Origin: Lineus longissimus
Taxonomy: Eukaryota; Nemertea; Pilidiophora; Heteronemertea; Lineidae
Reading direction: 5' to 3'
Length of the DNA: 64,000 nt
Assembly: GCF_910592395.1 (NCBI RefSeq)
Contig: NC_088320.1
Location: forward strand, 7,876,001 to 7,940,000
Part shown: positions 24,301 to 38,600 of the stretch, in pieces
Layout of the letters: each line of letters opens with the position of its first letter
Position numbering within the stretch: the first letter of the stretch is position 1
Program-made: the position numbers and the translations under genes
Notes under the pieces: model-generated
Seen by the model: only the letters and a program-made list of their open reading frames with translations
Told to the model about the DNA's origin: nothing
The model's database searches: none

Positions 24301-27300
24301 GCAAATTTGATAGCCCCCACGGGCCCACACACATTGACACAGTACACGTATGAAGGAGTGAAGTCTATTCCGTTTCGCGGATGATCTATTTCCGGACAAA
24401 CACGCTCGCGCTTTCTCAAAATCACACGCTCAATAACATTTAAACAGCACCCTAACCTTTTCAGATGGGCAGGATGGATCATCGATAAGCATTTAAGGCT
24501 ATTCCTTTATTTTATCCCTACATTCAACCGTCGTTCTTTGCTCAAAATACTCGACAGCTCGCCACTTCGACAAAGAGATACCGCCGCCATGATGCATGAG
24601 GATATAACGTCACCATTACGGGGCGGAGCTTATGCTAATGTACGTGTGATTGACAGAATCACGTCGGAGATTTGAAAGCAAATCAGAAAATCGGCGCATA
24701 AAAACGCTTCAAAGTCATCAAAATTATCCGAATTTCGAAAAAATCTTTGCCAAGTGCACTAGATCGAGTTTAGTTTGATGGGACAGGGTTGACAGTTTTT
24801 CCGTTGAAATAGCAGTTTTGCTGGACTACCTCCATAATATAACCTGGGAAGAATGCAGAAGCCAAGTACCTTCTCCTAGTAATCTCAATATAGACCCCAC
24901 ATTTGTTGTATGTGGGGTCTATAATAATCACTAAATGTTGTAATCCCAACAAACCCTCCTCATTCCAGATCGAGGCCAGTTTGACGAACAGTTCCTGTGT
25001 AAAAATGATCTAACTGGCTGGGAACCAAACAGGCCTTGGATGGGTTCGGGGCGGTTCCCCAAACCAGCACTGGAAAGGCCTACAGAACACCAACAAAGAG
25101 TTCTTACCGCTACATGTGAACTTATCGTTTTGCAGCAAAGAAAACCCGTCCTCACAGGAACAAGTGTAACTGCCCTTGGTGTTGTTGCATTTCTGGCTAC
25201 ACTTGTTCATGGCTGGATTCTTGCACTCATCGTAATCTTTAAAAAAAGTTCATAAAAACTTTAAAAGTTTTGCCATTCAAGCTAGGATTATGTCACTTAC
25301 GAAGGTCAAATTCCGTACATTTTTGTTTTTTCTTCATTTTTCAGCAACCTTGTTAACCGCCAAATTTCTGTGCCTTTTTCTGAATTTACGAAAGTTTCTA
25401 AAAATTTTCACAGTTTATTTTTTGGTGGATTACAAAATTTCCTTTAGGTTTCTCCAATGGAAGAATATTATTGCAGGATTGGTACTTTCATGAATTGAAA
25501 GTAGGCCTACTCGCCAAAGCTGATCTGCAGGTGCAGGGGCATCCAAACCATCACCAAAATAAAAATCGTGAAATGTCTGATTTCATTGGAAAGTTTTGTG
25601 AATCGCAAAATAAAGAGGCAGAGAAATGTTGGCGGTTTAGAGTAGGGGCAACCTGGGCAAATGTTTCTATGACGTAGGATTGTCAAAATCCTGAATCTCA
25701 GGATGCTGACATCCAAGATGGCGACAATTGATCAGTTCCAGTGTGGGAATTTTTTTAATTTCGGCACTGGGGTGAGTTTGACTTATGCTGATCTCTTGAA
25801 ATGATTTTCACCAATGTTGCAATGCAGTTTAGGATGCGGCTCCTGAATTTCAGACAGGCATATGGTATACCTCGTTCTGGTACATTGTTCTCTGCTGTTC
25901 CAACAAATTTTCAATTATCCTGTTTCGAAGAGTCACGGTCCTACCAGAAGCCATTTTTGTAGGAAAAGCCAACATACAGTAGAACCTCTCTACTATGGAC
26001 ACCCTCGGGACTGACAAGTGCTGTCCTTAATAGAGAGGTGTCCTGATTAGAGAGGTCAAATTGAATGGAAACAACCAATTTGGGACCAAAACTAGTGTCC
26101 TTAATAGAGAGGTTGTCCTTAATAGAGAGGTTGTCCTTAATAGAGAGGTTGTCCTTAATAGAGAGGTTGTCCTTAATAGAGAGGTTGTCCTTAATAGGGA
26201 GGTGTCTGCTAAGGGAGGTTCTACTGTATCTCATACCCAATGGGTGTTAAGTTGTAGCGTACCTGTGCAGGTGCGTCCATCGCCAGTGTAGCCAAGGTTA
26301 CATTTACATTCGAATGATCCTGGGGTGTTGAGACATGTTGCTAACGTCTGATGGCAGTTGTTCATCCCCGCACATTCATCAATATCTGAAATACACAAAA
26401 TGAAATTGAAATGAGAGATTTTATCAAACTGGAGATATTGGTTGTCTCGTTCCAAACACAGCGAGGGTGGAGCTTAACCCTTTAACTGCCGAATATTTTT
26501 TCTAATTTTCATAACCTGTCCCACTGAAGAGACTGTAGCTTGAACAGAGAAGATTGAAACCGCCTTAGAAATTATCTACTATCACAGGCAAAAGGAGAGT
26601 TAACGGCCCATGGACGTTTTACAACTGGTAAATCCAAAACGAAACACTCAAGATGGGCCACAAAATGATATGTAAAGCATCAAAGAGTGGCAGTATTCAA
26701 ACCTAAGGAAAATAAAAATAAATTGGCCGAGTTTACCTGTATTCCATCATAGATCAACTATCATGCCATCAACTATCCACTGACAGCCCATGGACGTTCC
26801 ATCCACGAGGACCATCCATGGATAGCTGATGGATTCTCCATCAACTATCCACTGACAGCCCATGGACATTCCATCCACGAGGGCCAGCCATGGATGGCAG
26901 ATGGAGATTCTCCATCAACTATCCACTGACAGCCCATGGACATTCCATCCACGAGGGCCAGCCATGGATGGCTGATGGAGATTCTCCATCAACTATCCAC
27001 TGACAGCCCATGGACGTTCCATCCACGAGGGCCAGCCATGGATGGCAGATGGAGATTCTCCATCAACTATCCACTGATGGCCCATGGACGTTCCATCCAC
27101 GAGGGCCAGCCATGGATGGCAGATGGAGATTCTCCATCAACTATCCACTGACAGCCCATGGAGGTTCCATCCACGAGGGCCAGCCATGGATGGCCCTCGT
27201 GGATGGAGCATTCCTGATTAATCAACATCAACTATCCGTAACGGAAACTTTTGCCTGTGTACAGGCCATCGAGATCAGTATATATCACGTCTGCTTTGGG

Positions 27301-30300
27301 AAACGCGTGAACAAGTGCTTACCCCTACATGTGATTCCATCACCGTTGTAGCCAGCCTTGCACTTACAGCTATACCCCAGGATCAACTCCGTGCACCTGC
27401 CCGCGAACTTGTCACAGTCGTTTAACGTTGCTGAGCTACATTCGTTCACAACTGGAAATAAAACATGCATAGATCATTCACACGCCTCCTCAGCAGCCTA
27501 CGGTGACTGGGTAAGGACATCATGATTTATATTTTTGGAAAACAAGTTAATTTTTTCCTGAAGGATCTTAATTGATGCACCTATTATATCATATCATATC
27601 ATATCATTACCGGCGTCGTAACCCTATTGGCTTTTTCCGGAGGTATGGAGTCCACTATAGGCTACTGTCCACCTATGTGGGATCTTTTACTTGCCCTGGC
27701 ATAGACACTCAGGTACAAGGGACCACGGCTTTTAGTCTCATCCGACAGACTCACGAATAAATGGCACACGCTGTACGTCTTGTGGAGAACCAGGAATTTT
27801 AGTTCCTAGAAAGCCACGTCGGTTCATCCAAAAATACAATCCTGGGTTCTCCCCGGGATCGAACCCGGGCCCTTTTGTGTGGTAGCCAGCAGCGTTAACC
27901 ACTAGGCTATGAGGCTTCTCTCTTATCTCGATGTACATATTATTTCGATCAATCAAGATATTATCAATTCAATCGATTGACTTATCATTTTGGGCAGTGG
28001 AGATATTACCTCGGGCGATGGAGATAATTATTTCGATTGCTTGGAATAAATGTGTCGATCGCACAAGAAAATTTTCTCAATTGACCAAGATCTCGATCAC
28101 CCGGAATAATATCTCGATCGATAAAGATAACACGTCCATCGATTGAGATATTTCAGGAAGACATTTTTCATCGTAAATTCTGAATTCACCATGGTGAATT
28201 CAGTGTTCACCATGGCGAAATCAGAGTTCCCCATGGTGAATTCAGAGTTTACCATGTTCACCATGGTGGATGTAGACTTTACCATGCTCACCATGGTGGA
28301 ATATTTTACTGACCCAAGTCACCACGGTGAATTTCTGTCGGCCTACCATGGTGAATTGTGGATTTACCACAGTGAAAAAGAGACAGATTTTCCTCAGGGA
28401 TGGGCGAACCTACCTATGCAGTGCTTGTTGTCCTCATCCAACTTGAACCCAGCCCTACAGAAACACTTGTCCACACCACCTATGTTTGCACACATGGTTC
28501 TGTTCAAAGAACCGGCAATGCACGGACCCATACCTCCATTGGAGCATGCCGTTGTGGCTGGAATAAATAAAACAAATGCAGCAGAACCTCTCTATTAAGG
28601 ACACCCTCGGGACTGACAAGTGCTGTCCTTAATAGAGATATCTCCTGATTAGAGAGGTCAAAATGAATGGAAACAACCAATCTGGGACCAAAACTAGTGT
28701 CCTTAATAGAGAGGTTGTCCTTAATAGAGAGGTGTCCGCTAACAGAGTTCCACTGTAATCTATTGGTAGCAAAGAATCCTACATAGCTAGTGTTTGAAGT
28801 TGAAATCAACAAGTGCTATCGACAAGAGACAACCTTACCAATTTCAATGATCAAATACTTTTATAATTGTATACTAAAAATTAAAAATTAAATTTTTTTG
28901 GGTGGATTATAAAATTTCTTTTCACCCCCCCAAATTTTTTTAGTTATGTTTGTGGAATTTGTTGAAAAAGTTTACTAAAAAAGCTGCATTGGCGACTCAA
29001 CCTCACCTGCAGTGCTTTCACATGCTTTAGTTCGCGTCCCGTGTAGCACTTAGCATCATGAGTGAAGTCGTGCAAATTTTCACTCATTCTACATATGTGA
29101 CTCGCTCTACCGAAACTAGGCGCTTGTCGCATCTGAACTCGACAGGTTGATACGGACTTGTTGTTCATTTCCCTATTGTAGACCTTTTGTGAAATCTATT
29201 ACAAACTGATTTGGTCACATTTCACAAAAGGTCTACAATAGGGAAATGAACAACAAGTCCGTATCAACCTGTCAAGTTCAGATGCGACAAGCGCCTAGTT
29301 TTGGTAGAGCGGGTCACATATTTCCAATTGTGATTTTTGAGATTTAACAGCCATAGAGGGCCAAAATTATAATAATATGAGACTTCTATAGCGCTAAATC
29401 CAACTGGTTTCAGTCGCTCAAAGTGCTTCAGATTATTACCCCTAGCTATTGGCCTGTACATTTGTGATTCAAGCTCGACTCTCTGGGAGTATCACAGGTC
29501 CGAGCTACAGCTATACAGCGCTCAGGACTAACATTCATAGTTCGCCATCCCTGCCAGCTAGGTACCCATTGTTGGAGAGAAGCAAGTAGGGTAAAGTGAC
29601 TTGCTGAAGGACACGGAGACAAAACAGCGGTGACCCCCCCCCCCCGAGAATCGAACCCACGACCTCCTGATTATGAGCCCGCGATGCTCTTCCCTGAGAG
29701 AAAAAGGTTATTTAGTAAATACTCGATTACAAGTTACCAAACTAATGTGATTAAAATGGAGCCACTGCTTTCACTGAGCTGAAAGGAGGTTACGGTATGT
29801 AGTATACAAGCTGTACAGGTAATCACGTTTAACCCGTTTTGCATTTTTCGCACAAAAACATATGAGTAACCTGCGTGTTACTCGGCAATAACTCTACGTG
29901 TTACTCGGCATGTAACTCGGCAATAACTTGGCATGTTACTCGACAACAACCTCGGCATGTTACTCGGCAATAACTACGTGTTACTCGACAATAACTCGGC
30001 GTGTTACCCTACAATAACCTCGGTGTGTTACTCGGCAATAACTACGTGTTACTCGACAATAACCTCAGCATGTTACTCGGCAATAACTCGGCGTGTTACT
30101 CGGCCATAACTTGGCATGTTACTTGGCGCACAACTTACACGACCACTGAGAGGAAGTTGTGTGCAGCTTATGCAAAGCAGAGGGGATGTCAATTGTGGCT
30201 TGGACTGTATCTCTTTTACCAACCTTTACAAGTTTTCTCCTGCATGGTGAATCCTGGCTCACATTTACACTTAAAACTGCCTACTGTATTATCACATGGT

Positions 30301-33300
30301 TTCTGGTTACAACCACTGGTCTTGGCATTCTTGCACTCATCAATATCTGCATGAAAAAGAATACATTAGATACAGACAGAAGAAAGGGTTTGACATCAGT
30401 TATGAAATCATGATTAGAAGCAAAATAGAAAAAATGTGTCATCCTAAACAGCGTCCACCAGGTTTAAAAGAAAGTTAAAGGTCATCAAAATAGAATTTAA
30501 TGATCATAAACAAAATAAGCAGGACATTTTCCACATTTCCTGAATGTTTCATGACATTTTTGTGCTAGATTAGTGAGTTATGTACCAGTTGTGTACCCGC
30601 GTCCACCACGCTTTCGGGGGCCATGTTGGATTTGACTTGGAGGAACAGATACAGCTTCTCAATACTACAGGAGTTTTGTGACTTTAGACAACAACTTCCT
30701 TATCCTTACTACCAAATGTCATGAGAAATGTGTTTTATGGTGTTCCAACTTCGTTCATGGCAACGAAATTTTATTTTGATGACTTTATACCCGACTTTAA
30801 ACCTGGTGGACGCTGGTGGATGACTTTAGGATGACCGGAAAAAAATCAAGTTGCCTTGACTGGGACTAATTTGCACCAAAGATCTTTACATTGACGGTAT
30901 ACCGCGGTTCCTTGATTCTCTGCCCGAGCATGAACCATGACATTTCAGTCCCTGCATTAAGAGCAATCAAATGTAGCATTTTTTCCAAGCACGCCTTTCA
31001 TTGGTTGTTACGTGACTACGCTCAAGGTTGCTTCATCTCCAGCCCTGGGGCCAACGCCTATATCTGTCTTCCAGTTCTGTCAGGAAATCTCTCATCCTCA
31101 ACATGGCTGGCGGGTTTACACGTTCACTGACACCCCATTTTTTTGAGCGCACTGCCATTTGCCACGTTTGCCAGGTTTTGCGTTTTGCTCCATTGCCACA
31201 CCACGAGTGTAGGCCGTGAGCCTAGAGCACACCTAGTGCAAAATAAACACGCTAAAATAAACGTATATCCCATAATGCTTTACAGAACGGAAGCATATTC
31301 ACCCTTGCCAGTCATTTGAAAAACATGGAATAATGCATAGACTGCTCCGAGTATACTCGTACCTCGGCAATGGAGCAGGAACCAGCTTTCGAGTATATTC
31401 GTGACTCGGCAGCGAACGTGTCAAGTCATGTTATACAACTGTTGGTACAGTGCATCATCTCCCCCTTCAGACAAATATGACTCATCCCCAAGTCACTTCA
31501 CGACACTCGGCACCTCTGCACCGATTGACATTCCGGAGTTCACATTCCATGGGAAGGCCTGTCAGTTGTATTATATGTGCAGGTCACCCATCCAATTCGT
31601 GACCGCACTTGACATTGCTTAACTTCCAGCTCTGGGGTCATTTTGGTCATAGAGGGCATCCTCCATGGATTGCGGGTTAACCCTTTAGCTCCCGAGCCGG
31701 ATCTCACTATACCGCCCGTAGCCGCCCGTGTTTAAAACTCCCGCCCTACGACATCGTTAGCGGCCGAGAAGTAATGTAACACCACAGGGGCGACCCTTGG
31801 CGTGTAGTCTTCATAATAAAACTCGTTCCTAGGTGGGTTGCTGTACATTTTACAGAGTAATACAGGGCTATAGCGAGTTGGGGAGTCAACCTCCTGACCC
31901 CATTCATGTATTCATGTAGAGGAGAATGCCGGGTTGTGTTTCTCAATCGATATTAGGTTGGATTATCGTACATTAGGGTTTCTTTATGGATATTTTTGCT
32001 TAGGTAGGAACTTATTGTGATTCTATTGTTTACTACAGGGCCTTTTTAAATTGCTGAGAGGGTTAATGCTGTCAATACCAGGGGGTTAATGAAAAATAAT
32101 GATATCATATTGTAGGTATGATTGTTAGCTTCAAAATAAATACCACTTGTAGTACTTTATTTTCAACGTTTTGTATCTCTCTTGCCAAAAGTATATTCAC
32201 TATAGGAATACCTGGAAATCTTCAGGGAGATGCCGGACTCGTAGGAGCTAATGACCTGCAGGAGCTAAAGGGTTAAGCCGTGCCATATAACTAGGGGTAG
32301 CCTACACAACCAGCTACAGGGGTCAGAAGGGGACCTGAAAATCGAACAAGAGGCCCAAGGGCCTGGCGTTCAGCATACATGGGTACAATGTACAAAACAT
32401 GGAAAGTACATGTACCTGGTAGATCTCTTTCAACCTCAATTTTGTTTACATATTGATAAGCCGTCTATCACACATATACACCAAAGTAAAAAGACTCTTT
32501 GACAAATAGTGACAAAATGGGCCCACTTATTATGGATGACGGGACAGACGCCATTCTGAATAGTTATTTTACCAGCTCTGCTGACTATGTGTGTAGAAGT
32601 ATTGCCCTTGACAGGACAACAACACAGATATACATGACGACATTTCCCCCGGCCTCCTAAATGCTTTTACTACTTACTATCACAGGTATACATGCCGTCG
32701 CCTGAATAGCCCGCTTTACAGGCACACGTGTAAGATCCTGCTGGGGTGTTTATGCAGGTAGCATCAGCATGACACTGTTCTTTCAACTTTGCATCGGTGG
32801 AGGTGCACTCGTCGATATCTGCAACAGGAAGAGTAACAGGAATCACAAGGCGGTCAATATTGATAACCAGTAAAGTGTTTCTCGTATTGTTCTGGCAAAA
32901 AAGGTACTTAGTCGAACGAAGGAATGTGACCAAATCACACAACCAAATGATTGGGCGTTATTGATGAAGATCTATACCACCAGGTACCCAAGGTGTTAAA
33001 CTATGGAGTGTGTCAATGATATATTGATTCATGTTCAGGCGCAGCCCGGCAAGTGTGGAATAGGGTGTGGACCCGAAGAAGACATTTAAAAAGAGTTAAT
33101 CATGAAAACAAGGCCCAATTCTTGTCACAAGAGCAGCACAAGGTCTATGTCATTCTTTCCGATAACACCCTGTATGGGTATTTCTTTCTGCTGTCACATA
33201 CCTGCACATGACTTTTTTGTTGTGGGGTCGAGAGCATATCCTGCCTTACAGAAACAGGTTTCAACATTCGCAACCTTTGCACACATGATCACTTTAGCAT

Positions 33301-35559
33301 CACCAGTACATGGGCCTTGTCCACCAGTCCCACACACATTAGCGGCTGAAATTACAAGTTGAATGAATGAATGAATGAATATAAGAATTTCTATAGCGCC
33401 TGAATTAAAAGAAAAACTTAAATTCTCAGGCGCTTTACAAAGCAAAACACTCCCTGAAAAGGTGTTGTTTCAGGAGAGTTTTGAAAATGTCTATGGAACC
33501 AGCAAGCCTGATGTTGGAAGGTAGCTGGTTCCATAGAACCGGTGATGACTTGTAAAAAGAACGGTCACCAAAGGTTTTGCACTTAGTGCGAGGGACCACC
33601 AAAGTTTGAGCAATAACAGAGCGGAGATGGTAGGTGGAATGGTGCCTCAGTCTGACAGATGTCTTTGCTGCAAGTTCAATATTTGAGAGGTTCGACACGC
33701 TTCAAACTGCCACTCCAACTTCATCTCTCAGGTTGAATTATAGTTAACGAGTGAAATATTCCATTTGATTTAACTGATGATCGTTTTCACATGAAGAAAC
33801 CAGCCCTGTAAAAATTATCTCCTAACCATCCCCCACCAACTAATGGAAAATGCCTTAGATGCCGGGGGGGGGGGGATGGATATTTGATGAGGGGAGAGTT
33901 TCTGAGGAATTGTTTATTGACTTTAGCTCTCAGCTTATCTGAGCCAGGTAACCTCCTGCTGAGTTGCCGGACCAAAGGCTGAGGTCAACATATGTTGTTA
34001 CATAACCGATCTTGCTATCACATCCTGGTTGCCTTGTAGTCGACCAAATTACTTCTAATTTTGCCTCATCACAGTAAATTAGTCATGCGAGTGTTATCAC
34101 TGGTTACGCTGGCCATTAGGTAGATAAGGTAAATATGCCGATCATCACTGTGTGTAGTATCAGCGGGGTACTTGAAGTTGGAGGGCGACTAAATATTTTA
34201 CAGGGCTGGTTTCCTCATGATATTCATACATTGTATTCCACCAGCAACTTTACAATAATACTTTATATTCCAAATTGGGCCAGGGGCAAAGAATGGATAG
34301 AGCGAAGCTGTCGCAGTCCATCACAACGACTAGGGAATGGGAACCTCACCACGACCAAGGTAGGATCCTCACAAGGATATTGTCATACAATCGGGAGAAA
34401 TCCTGCATGTTTTTAAGGGTTAAAGTAACAGTCGGCTTTTTATTGCAGCATGTTTGTTCTTCTTCTGGTTCATTAGTAAACTATTTTTCTGAACGTGTTT
34501 GATGCTTTTCCAATTTAGTTTCAGCTCTTAGAAAGTAGAAAAACATGTTATTCGTTATTTTCAGTACGCGCAAGTCCTTTCCCGTCGAGATCCGAGTTCA
34601 CATCACCCTGCTATTAGGACACCCGTCACTTCCATTTATCGTCGCAGTTGCGAGGTAATCCAGCGCCATCAGTTGGAAAAATCGATATCAGCACCATGAC
34701 GTCAAGGAGTAGACCAGGAAACGCCTTACTAGTGCATCGTGGAAAGAGTGGATGCATGGAGAGCTAACTCGAGTCAAATCGGAGTCAACATCGGAAAAGC
34801 GCGATAAGTCAGTCAGATTTTGAATTTTTTTGCGCAATTTGTTGATGAAAACTACTTATGTAGAATAGGAGGTGATTGGGCAGCCGACAGCTGGGTAATA
34901 TTGCCCTTAATAATGCCAATGGTCCTTTGATAGTACTGACCTTTGGCTTTGCATGTAAACGAATCAGTTTGCAGCTCAAATCCTGTCTCACAGCTACAAT
35001 TGAAACTTCCAACAGGTTTGTTTTCGCACTTCTGCGTACATCTATAAGGTGCCAGAATTGGGAACTTGCATTCATCGACATCTGAAAATATATAGTTTTA
35101 AAGACTGAAGTTAAACAACTGAGAATTAGTATAAACTCCAAAGTACAGATAACATCAGATACACAACATGTTTTTTGCAAGGTGACCTCTCATTCATTAC
35201 CGTGCCTGGTATTAGGTCTGGGCCTGTGCACTGCGTACTATTGGCCTACAGTAGGTAATCCATACAGCCAAATGATCCCTACATTCCATACTTACAGTTT
35301 TAAATGTGTACAATATAGCTGGGTTGGTTACACCGGAAAAACCCAAAATGGCAGCACTGCACTCGACTGAATGAGAACCTCCATCCCTAAGATTGAATAA
35401 TGCTATTATTTCACAATGAAACTTTTCCAAAGCCAAGTTGGGATCGATCGGCTGCCTGGTCTAAAGTGGGCGAGGGCCAGGGGTACTTTTCACTGCCATA
35501 ATCTTGCGGTAGCGAAACAGTTAACTCGAGTTTATACAAAGGACTCCTAATGAGACACT

Positions 35560-35606
<47 letters not shown>

Positions 35607-38600
35607 ATTAACAGATCAGTATGTAGTACTATTTGGACTGTCTTGTGCAGTCAGTACATTCTCCTCATTTCTGTTTGGGTTAGTTAGGAGGGTTAAAGAA
35701 AGTTGTTAGGTAAAAAAAAAGCAAAGATTTTGTTAACCAAACGAGAAGTTGGTACATTTCATATACATAGTTAGACAATTAGATAATGACTTTATGACCT
35801 CTACTGATAAATACAGCCCTATCCAAGCACTCCTGAACTAATATAATGCAAGGTACGTACATTTAGGCTGCGGCACCTCTCCAGGGAGTGGTTTTGCATG
35901 GAGTGAATAACAATTGGTTGGCTTTTGTTGATATTGATTTTGAGGTCTAGATATTGAAAAGTCTATTAAAAGCGGTTAGAAAAAGACATTGTCTGCTAAA
36001 AAAAAGACGTTACGTAATTAAGTGTTAGAGGGAATTTTCTGAAACAAAAGTGATAAAATCTAAAATGGTAGATTGTAAAACCCAGATGTGAAAAATTAGA
36101 AGTTCCAGATCAATTCTTCTGCATCATTGATGGTGCAGAAAGCGCCATTCCTGCACCACATATTGTCAAATACCATGATTTCATCCTCTAGTTTGTAATA
36201 GAGGTAGTCTATGTTGATACGGTATTTTAGAAATGATCTAAATATCTCTAGCGGATCGGTGGCTCCTTCACCAAAGATTTTATGCACAAGTGCCTTGTAG
36301 GCTGCTGCTTGGGCGGTGACAAAAATGTAATTGATGTACCCGTTTGCGAGAGAGGTGAGGGGTAATAAAGATATATAGTCCTTTATCGAGAAAGAGTATT
36401 CGTTGTTGACTTTCAGCACTAAGCTTGCTACGCATTGAGCTAGAGGGGTAAGATGATGACATTGTACAAAGGAATGTAGTAGGTCGTCGTGACTCCCACA
36501 AAACAGACAATGGGGGTTGTTTACAAAACCTGCGTTATATCTGAACAAACCAGTGGGCATTGCACCATGTAGAAGTCTAAAATGAATAAACGCGTGGTCG
36601 TCCTTGATAGGCTTTGAAAACGTAGAGGTGAAGATGGGAGCAACATCAGACCCGGCCAAAAAATCATCCCACCTGTGACCAGGCCTTCTGAAATACTTCT
36701 CCTGATAGGCATTCAGACAGAGGACATTATATGCCTGCTTGACTGTTATGGAGGCGAAGGGGAGGTTGTCCCCGTTTAGGGAGACATCATCACCCTTCTC
36801 ATGAATCCTTGGAACTGCAACCAGAACATCCCTCAGCTGAGGCCTATCAAAGGAGCTAACATTTGAAGTTGGAGATGCGAGAAAATCTACCCATTTCCTA
36901 GGAAGGGACTCAACTAGGGCCTTTAGCTCCTTTGAAAGGAGTCGTTTGGAGTTGTCAGGTACAGCTCGATGAATTTCATCAATATTCCTGAAGGACAGAT
37001 CCGACTGGAGAAGATGTCTAAGTAAAGTTACACCAGCCTTGGCTAAGAGCGAGTTTACTGGAGAGAAGTTAGGGAGAATATCCGGGTTAAAGAAGACTGG
37101 TTCGGAGATAATTTGTTCGAGGGTTAGAGTGTCAGGTTCACGAATTATGGAGATCTGGGAGATGGTACGAATTGACTCCGAATAGAACCTTGGGAGAGTG
37201 CGGATGATTTCGTTTGGAAAACGAGCAACTAGAAATTCCTGGGTATAGTTGAGGCCTAGAAGACTCTTGAGGTAGTAGAGAGCAACAGCGTAGCAGGGAT
37301 GACCCCTTTCCCCGTAAAGGACGTCTCTGAGGAACCGTAGTCGGAAAGCTCTGATTTTGCATTTGACATTGCCAAGCGCAAGGCCACCATCGTAAACTGG
37401 TAAAGACAAAATTTCCGAAGGTATCCAGTGTTTGTTGTTGGTCCAGAAAAAATCTAGCATGAGTCGCTGAACATCAGCCACCAATGTAGCCGGGGGTGTA
37501 ATGACTTGAAGCTTGTATACAAGTGTCGACAGAACAAGACTGTTAATAAGCAACACCTTGCCTCTTTCAGACAAGCAGTTAAGGACAGGCGTCCACGCCC
37601 CAAATTTCACCTTGAGCTTCTCCATGGTGTTATCCCAGTTTTGTTTTTCAAACAACGTTTCGTTGCCAAGAAAGATTCCGAGACTTCTCACGCCCTTGTT
37701 GTTCCACAACAACCCGAGTGGTCGATCAGGTCTATTCCGCCACGCACCGGACCATAGACCTGTGGATTTTGTATAGTTGACCTTGGACGAACTGGCCCTC
37801 TCATAAGTGCTGATACAGTTTTTTAAAGCCACGAACCCTGGATTGGATGTAATAAAGACATTTAAGTCATCAGCATACGCACTCTGTTTAGTAGGTGGTA
37901 AATCCGTATCTGGAAAAGACAACCCTTGTATATCAGGATTCATCCGAATGTTATTGAGAAGAGGCTCAATTGCAATAGCATAGAGCGACCCCGACAATGG
38001 ACAACCTTGTCGAATTCCACGAGTGAATCCAAAAGGAGCACCAAGAGATCGATTGATTTTCAAAATACACTCAGCATCAACGTATAGAAGTTTGATACAG
38101 GATATGTAGAACTCTCCGAAACCAAGAGTCCGGAGGACACGAAAGAGCCAATCATGATCAATCCGATCAAACGCTTTTTCCTGGTCAATGGAAACAACTG
38201 CAAGATCTAGGTTGTTCTTGTTGTAGTAGAAAAGCGTATCTCGTAGAAGCGATATGTTATTGAGAATTGACCTATTTGGAACCGTATACGACTGGTCAGG
38301 GTGAATGACCTCCGGTAGGCAGTGTTTTAAACGGTTTGATAAGGCCTTTGTGAAGAGTTTATAATCACAACACAGAAGTGATACAGGACGCCAATTTTTT
38401 AGGCAACTGAGGTCCCCTTTCTTAGGCAAAAGTGTAACAACTGAGCGTCTACACGATATAGGTAGCTCGCTTTTTGCGACAGCATAGGTAAAAACATCTA
38501 GTAAGTCAGGACCTAGTATGCTCCAAAACGTTTTATAAAACTCAAAAGGTAGACCGTCTATACCTGGGGATTTATTACTCGAGCTGGTTGACAAAGCTTC

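Noticed and set aside
26473-26610. Another TTAA-bounded MITE starting TTAACCCTTTAACTGCC
   Set aside because: No inverted partner end could be located; a solo end is not enough.
27841-27917. A tRNA gene
   Set aside because: A and B boxes are present, but no complete cloverleaf or acceptor stem is visible, and the sequence continues into a SINE body with a tail.
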